Assembly (NCBI RefSeq): GCF_019458025.1
Contig: NZ_JAHZUY010000037.1
Location: forward strand, 1 to 36,832
Length of the DNA: 36,832 nt
Direction of reading: 5' to 3'
From: Caldovatus aquaticus
GTDB lineage: Bacteria; Pseudomonadota; Alphaproteobacteria; Acetobacterales; Acetobacteraceae
The translations under genes and the position numbers were made by a program. Shown here one piece after another: positions 33,322 to 36,832 of the stretch; the stretch's first letter is position 1; each line of letters opens with the position of its first letter. The notes below the pieces were generated by a model that saw only the letters and a program-made list of their open reading frames with translations, was not told where the DNA came from and did no database searches.

Positions 33322-35478
33322 CTACCCCCGCACCGTCTCGTAGGCCGCGCCGCCGCGGCGGATGGCGTCCAGCGTCATGGCCGAGGCCTGGCGGGCGATC
33401 TGCCCGGCCAGCAGCCGCAGCCGCGCCTCGACGCCGGCATCGGCCCCGCGGGCGTCGATCGCGATGGAGGTGTTGATGGTGGTGCCGCCCGGCGCCACGC
33501 CGTTCGGCAGCACCACGCCCGACTGGCGAGGGACGAACCACTCCGGCCCGCGCTCGCCGACGATGTAGGGCTGCCCGGCGGTGACCGGGCCGCCCTCGGC
33601 GCGGAACAGTCCGCCAAGCCAGGAACCGATGCCGCTGAACATGCTGTCGAAGGAGAAGCCGGAGAGCGCGGAGGACACGGCGTTACCGAGCGGCTCGGTG
33701 ATGGTCTTGCGGGCGATGATCCGGGTGATGTCCTGCAGCAGGCCCTGCAGGACCTTGGACAGCTTCTCACCCTTGACCACCGCATCCTCGAAGGCGCTGC
33801 TGAAGCTGAGCCCGAGCTCGCGCACCGTCTCGGAGGTCCGCTCGGCGCCCTCCGCGACCCGCCGCTCGGCCCGCTCGAGGTCCTCCAGGGCCCGCTCCGC
33901 CTCGCGCTGGATGGTGGCGTCGGGAACCGGACGGCCGATGCGCTCGGACCGGACCACCAGGTCGGAGAGCCGCGCCATCCGGCGCTGGTAGCGCTCATAG
34001 GCGGTCTCATTGTCCTGGATCAGCCGCTCGCGCTCGCGCAGCACCTCGTTCACCTCGCGCTCGGCGTCGCGGTTGTCGCGCTGCGCGGCGGCGACGCGGC
34101 GGACGGTGCCTTCGAGGCGGCGCAGCGCCTCGTCGCGCTCGCGGGTGGCGAGTGTCTCCAGGCGCTGGCGCTCGGCGGCGTCGATGGCGCCCGCAGCCTC
34201 GGCCTCGCGCAGGCGGCGGACGCGCTCCTCGTATTCCCGGTTGATCCGGAAACGGTCGTCGAGGTCGCGGGTGAGCTCCTGCGCCTCCTGCGCCGCCCGG
34301 CGCCGGCGGGCATCGGCCGCGGCCTGACCGGCGCGCTCCTGCTCCTCCAGGCGGCGGTTGAGCGACTCCCGCTCGGCGGCGTCGATCTCGGCGAGGATGC
34401 CGAAATAGCTGCGGCGGAGTTCCTCGAGGCGCTGGGAGCGATCGACGCCGGCCTGCTGCTCGGCAACGCCGACCAGGCCGGGGCGGAGGCTGCCGCGGCG
34501 GACCGGGGCGCGCAGGCTGGCGCGGCCGTCCTGCTCGCTCTCCAGCCGGCCGATCTGCGCCGACAGCGCCTCCGCCTGGCGGCGCAGGCCGGCGAGGCGC
34601 TCCTCCTCGCTGCGCAGGCCGGCGCCCTGGCGGACGCTGTCCACCGCGCGCGCCGCGGCCGAGAGGGCGCGGGCCAGCGCTATGGACAGGCCGATGGCGC
34701 GGTCGAGCTGGCCGAGGAAGCCCTCGGTCGCCGCCGTCAGCTGCCCGAAGGCGCGGCCGAGCGAAAGCGGCGCCTTGTCGAGCTCGGCGCCGAGCCGCTC
34801 GGTGGCGCGCAGCAGCGCCGGGAACACCCGCTCGGCGGTGAGCTTGCCCTCGGAGCCGAGTTTGCGCAGTTCGCCGATGGAGACGCCGAGCTCGCGCGCG
34901 AGACCCTCGGCCAGCAGCGGCATGGCCTCGAGGATCGAGCGCAGCTCGTCGCCCTGCAGCACGCCCGAGGCCAGCGCCTGGGCGAGCTGGAGGGTGGCGG
35001 AGGAGATCTCCTGGGTGGAGGCGCCGGAGACGATGGCCACCCGCTGCAGCCCGCCGACGAGGCGCACCACCTGGTCGGAGGTGGCGCCGATCTCGCGCGC
35101 GGCGATCGAGAAGCGCTGGAAGGCGTCGACGCTCTCGGAGACGGCGACGCCGGTGGAGAGGGCGTTGCGGTAGAGGGCCTCGTAGACCTGCCCGGCGCGC
35201 GCGACCGAGCCGGTGGCGTTCTGAAGCCGGGAGAGGCCCTGGGTCAGCGTGTCGCCGGCCTGGACCAGGGCGCGGGCGGCGACGGCCACGCCGGCGATCT
35301 GGCTGCCGCGGATGGCGAGGTCGAGCAGTTCGAGCGAGCGCGAGGCCCGCTCGGCGCCGCCCTTGATCTGGTCGAGGGAGCGCTGGCCGGCCTCGCCGAC
35401 CTCGCGCAGCCCCGCCTTGACCCGGGCGGCGTCGTCCAGCGACAGGCGGACCGAGACGCGGCGGGTGGCGTCGGCCAT
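33322..35478 (-). CDS. Phage tail tape measure protein
   Basis: 718 aa from ATG 35478 (MADATRRVSVRLSLDDAARVKAG), four bases after the frameshifted chaperone's stop. Residues about 60-240 match the tape-measure N-terminal domain (LSRLQNATGSVARAGQVYEA, SVDAFQRFSIAAREIGATSD, QGDELRSILEAMPLLAEGLA). Residues about 280-540 are long charged coiled coils. The C-terminus (FRAEGGPVTAGQPYIVGERGPEWFVP) is the typical end of the family. It sets tail length and reaches the host membrane at injection. By length alone it would give a tail of roughly 100 nm, at about 0.15 nm per residue. Confidence 0.93.
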   Translation of the reverse strand: MADATRRVSVRLSLDDAARVKAGLREVGEAGQRSLDQIKGGAERASRSLELLDLAIRGSQIAGVAVAARALVQAGDTLTQGLSRLQNATGSVARAGQVYEALYRNALSTGVAVSESVDAFQRFSIAAREIGATSDQVVRLVGGLQRVAIVSGASTQEISSATLQLAQALASGVLQGDELRSILEAMPLLAEGLARELGVSIGELRKLGSEGKLTAERVFPALLRATERLGAELDKAPLSLGRAFGQLTAATEGFLGQLDRAIGLSIALARALSAAARAVDSVRQGAGLRSEEERLAGLRRQAEALSAQIGRLESEQDGRASLRAPVRRGSLRPGLVGVAEQQAGVDRSQRLEELRRSYFGILAEIDAAERESLNRRLEEQERAGQAAADARRRRAAQEAQELTRDLDDRFRINREYEERVRRLREAEAAGAIDAAERQRLETLATRERDEALRRLEGTVRRVAAAQRDNRDAEREVNEVLRERERLIQDNETAYERYQRRMARLSDLVVRSERIGRPVPDATIQREAERALEDLERAERRVAEGAERTSETVRELGLSFSSAFEDAVVKGEKLSKVLQGLLQDITRIIARKTITEPLGNAVSSALSGFSFDSMFSGIGSWLGGLFRAEGGPVTAGQPYIVGERGPEWFVPRQSGVVLPNGVAPGGTTINTSIAIDARGADAGVEARLRLLAGQIARQASAMTLDAIRRGGAAYETVRG

Positions 35479-35479
35479 G

Positions 35480-36171
35480 TCAGGTGGTCTCCCCCTCGCG
35501 GCGGGCGGTGGCGCCCTCGGCCATGCCGATGCGGATGGCAAGCAGCAGTTCGGCGGCGGCCCAGCCGGACGCGCCGAGGTCGCGCGCGGCGGCGAGCGCG
35601 CCGCCGATATCGAGGCTCAGCCCGCCCATCGTGGCCTCGGCGCAGGCCGTTCCTGCGGCCCATACGGCGGCGCCCTCGACGCTCGCGGGGGCGTGGGCGG
35701 CGTAGGGGCAAAGGGCGCCACAGTCGCGCCCAAGGGCCGCGCAACCGCGGCAGTATTCGGACCCGCGCCCGAAGTGCCAGGCGGCGCGGGCCCTTAGCCG
35801 TTTCCCTCGGCGGCCACCGCGGCGACCGGCGCGGTGGCGCGATCCCAGAAGGCGGCGGCGATGTCGTCGAGGTCCATCAGCCGCTCCACCGCCTCGGGCG
35901 AGAGCGGCAGCGGCTTGCCGGCGGCGTCGCCCACGCCCTCCCAGGCGGTGACGGCGTGGCGGGCCAGCGCCTTGACGAGGAAGGCGAAGGACAGGCCGCG
36001 CGCCATGTCGGGGTCGAGGTCCGGATCGGCGATGCGGATCGCGGCCAGCCGGCGCGAAGCGGCGGCCTGGGCTGCGGCCATCACGGCCGTGGTCACCGGC
36101 CGGATCTCGACGCGCACGCCGCGCGGCAGGTCGAGCCAGTACGGCTCGATGGGGAGGTCGAGGGTGAGCAT
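35480..36171 (-). CDS. Tail assembly chaperone fusion made by -1 frameshift (gpGT-like)
   Basis: The 0-frame reads from ATG 36171 to 35800, slips back one base at G GGA AAC (35806-35800) and continues to TGA 35482-35480. The product is about 230 aa: 124 codons of the chaperone plus 106 more. The added part (RARAAWHFGRGSEYCRGCAALG, then CGALCPY) has a Cys-rich stretch with CxxC-like spacing and a helical end (AAAELLLAIRIGMAEG). It has no convincing start of its own, so frameshift translation is the best explanation. In lambda, gpG and gpGT bring the tape measure to the growing tail by the same mechanism. Confidence 0.85.
35794..36171 (-). CDS. Tail assembly chaperone, short form (gpG-like)
   Basis: 125 aa ending at TAA 35796-35794, just after the slippery site. 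The sequence (MLTLDLPIEPYWLDLPRGVRV, TTAVMAAAQAAASRRLA, FLVKALARHAVTAWEGVGD, LDDIAAAFWDRA) is that of the short tail chaperone preceding the tape measure in many siphoviruses. It is the first tail gene visible on the left-transcribed strand. Its start is 71 bases from the divergent parD start, so the two may share a control region. Confidence 0.85.
   Translation of the reverse strand: MLTLDLPIEPYWLDLPRGVRVEIRPVTTAVMAAAQAAASRRLAAIRIADPDLDPDMARGLSFAFLVKALARHAVTAWEGVGDAAGKPLPLSPEAVERLMDLDDIAAAFWDRATAPVAAVAAEGNG
35800..35806 (-). other. Slippery heptamer for programmed -1 frameshifting
   Basis: G GGA AAC in phase with the 0-frame codons GAG GGA AAC, two codons before TAA. It fits the X XXY YYZ rule exactly. 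Reading GGG AAA after the slip opens the frame that continues to 35480. Confidence 0.9.
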
Positions 36172-36203
36172 GGGCGGTCTCCGGACTTGAAGTGGGCAGC
36201 CGC

Positions 36204-36222
36204 CATGTCAAAGTCTGACATG
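36204..36222. promoter_or_regulatory. Palindromic operator before parD
   Basis: CATGTCA-AAGTC-TGACATG: perfect 7-bp arms with a 5-base centre, 20 bases before the parD start. ParD-type RHH antitoxins bind such repeats for autoregulation. The palindrome lies between parD and the tail operon, so it may also influence the phage side. Confidence 0.65.
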
Positions 36223-36242
36223 AAGAGGGACAGGAGGGCGGG

Positions 36243-36770
36243 ATGCCGAATGTCAGCCTGACGCCGGAGCTCGAAGGCTTCGCCGAAGCCTGTGTCGCCT
36301 CGGGCCGTTACGGCAACGTCAGCGAAGTGATGCGCGCCGCGCTGCGGCTGCTGCAGGCGCAGGAGGAGAAGCGCGCGGCCTTCGTGCGCATGCTCGAGGC
36401 GGCGGAGCGCGAGGCCGACGAGACCGGGTGGTTCGAGGTCGAGCAGGTCGCGGAGGAGATGGACGCGATCATCGCCGAGGCGGAAGCCAGGCGGGCGCGG
36501 GACAGGCCCGCTGAGCCCGACCGGCAGCCTTCGGGCAACGCCCGATGGGCGGTAAGCGCCCGGCGATCCTCTCGGCGCAGGCGCGTCGTGACCTTGCCGA
36601 GGCGGCGGCGTTCATCGCCACCGACAATCCCGCCGCGGCCCGCCGCCTGCGCGAGCAGGTCGTTGCGGCTGCCGTCCGGATCGGGGCCTATCCGCGGATC
36701 GGGGTCGTCCGCCCCGCCCTGGCGCCCGAGGAGGTGCGCTTCCTGGTCGTCCCGGACTTCCCCTACGTGA
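36243..36770 (+). CDS. parD: ParD-like antitoxin, with frame running on into parE
   Basis: ATG 36243 is preceded by AGGAGGGCGGG. Residues 1-85 (MPNVSLTPELEGFAEACVAS, YGNVSEVMRAALRLLQ, GWFEVEQVAEEMDAIIAEAE) are a typical ribbon-helix-helix ParD antitoxin with a C-terminal toxin-binding helix. After about residue 88 the translation becomes Arg/Ser/Pro-rich (RRSSRRRRV) and overlaps parE by 226 bases in another frame; a normal ParD is about 80-90 aa. In the -1 frame a TGA stands at 36512-36514, where a normal parD end would be. So the gene may carry a one-base indel near its 3' end, or a sequencing error. The antitoxin domain itself looks intact. Confidence 0.8.
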   Translation: MPNVSLTPELEGFAEACVASGRYGNVSEVMRAALRLLQAQEEKRAAFVRMLEAAEREADETGWFEVEQVAEEMDAIIAEAEARRARDRPAEPDRQPSGNARWAVSARRSSRRRRVVTLPRRRRSSPPTIPPRPAACASRSLRLPSGSGPIRGSGSSAPPWRPRRCASWSSRTSPT

Positions 36771-36832
36771 TCGTCTATCGGGCGACGGCGACGCCGCCGC
36801 GCATCCTGCGGGTCCTGCATGGCGCGCGCGAC
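36545..36832 (+). CDS. parE: ParE/RelE-like toxin, cut by window end
   Basis: 96 codons from ATG 36545 to the last base, without a stop. PAILSAQARRDLAEAAAFIA, RRLREQVVAAAVRIGAYP and VRFLVVPDFPYVIVYRATA, then PRILRVLHGARD, are the complete ParE pattern; only a few residues should be missing. ParE toxins bind DNA gyrase and block replication; RelE relatives cut mRNA, so the target is inferred from similarity to ParE. No Shine-Dalgarno precedes the ATG, so translation likely couples to parD. Confidence 0.88.
   Translation, partial: MGGKRPAILSAQARRDLAEAAAFIATDNPAAARRLREQVVAAAVRIGAYPRIGVVRPALAPEEVRFLVVPDFPYVIVYRATATPPRILRVLHGARD

Larger units (their letters stand above)
24838..36171 (-). mobile_element. 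Prophage tail module (partial), interrupted by metE
   Basis: Leftward run of tail genes in the order of siphoviruses and gene transfer agents: tail chaperone with frameshift, tape measure, two distal tail proteins, NlpC/P60-like protein, tail tip, tail spike. No terminase, portal, capsid, lysis or phage integrase gene lies in the window; they may lie beyond 36832, or be lost. The metE unit (about 29246-31894) sits between the distal-tail and NlpC-like genes. Confidence 0.75.

Noticed and set aside
30383-33343. Plus-strand open frame of 986 codons opposite metE and tail genes
   Set aside because: It spans the metE promoter, riboswitch and unrelated genes on the other strand, so it cannot be one real gene.
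24838-36171. Calling the region a complete prophage or a gene transfer agent
   Set aside because: Only tail genes are visible. There is no terminase, portal, capsid, integrase or att site in the window, so only a tail module is claimed.

Overview
This window is very GC-rich (about 70% by eye). Gene content suggests an alphaproteobacterium, plausibly Acetobacteraceae (Roseomonas-like): a DUF2924 plus serine-recombinase module, strongly third-position-GC coding, and proteins of alphaproteobacterial style. The taxon is inference. Most of the window looks accessory: a recombinase module, a type I restriction-modification (R-M) operon, a heavy-metal island and a prophage tail module lie side by side, in places with fewer than 10 bases between convergent genes.

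Layout. (1) 1-3018, minus strand: a sigma-70-like factor cut by the window start, preceded by two unrecognised genes (771-1859 and 1825-3018). A terminator-like hairpin and two copies of a 16-bp palindrome lie between them and the sigma gene. (2) 3199-5670, plus strand: a four-gene operon chained by ATGA overlaps (small conserved protein, DUF2924, large serine recombinase, HTH protein). (3) 5678-12413, minus strand: hsdR-hsdM-hsdS followed, with 4-nt overlaps, by a compact HipA-like kinase and a DUF3037 protein. This five-gene unit is the best candidate here for an undescribed composite defence/toxin system. (4) 12966-16425, minus strand: GMC oxidoreductase, TauD-like dioxygenase and a LysR regulator, a small catabolic cluster.

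(5) 16759-24831: a heavy-metal and copper island. A ZntR/PbrR-like MerR regulator and a DUF411 protein run leftward. A CDF-like transporter, a P1B-2 ATPase with two duplicated metal-binding domains, and SHOCT, DUF302, Met-rich Spy-like, CcdA, LspA, PCu(A)C and Sco proteins run rightward. Two near-identical 20-bp MerR-type operators precede the CDF and ATPase genes. An LspA inside such a cluster recalls PbrC of lead-resistance operons.

(6) 24838-36171, minus strand: a siphovirus-type tail module (tail chaperone with a programmed -1 frameshift, tape measure, two distal tail proteins, NlpC/P60-like DUF6950, J-like tail tip, pectate-lyase-fold tail spike). It is interrupted by a complete metE (cobalamin-independent methionine synthase) with its own promoter, cobalamin riboswitch and downstream hairpin. 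No capsid, portal, terminase or phage integrase is present, so this is a partial or domesticated prophage as seen here. (7) 36204-36832, plus strand: a parDE toxin-antitoxin pair diverging from the tail operon. A palindromic operator precedes it; parD lacks its expected stop and parE runs off the window end.

No tRNA, rRNA, CRISPR array or transposase was recognised. All function calls rest on reading motifs by eye; no database search was run.
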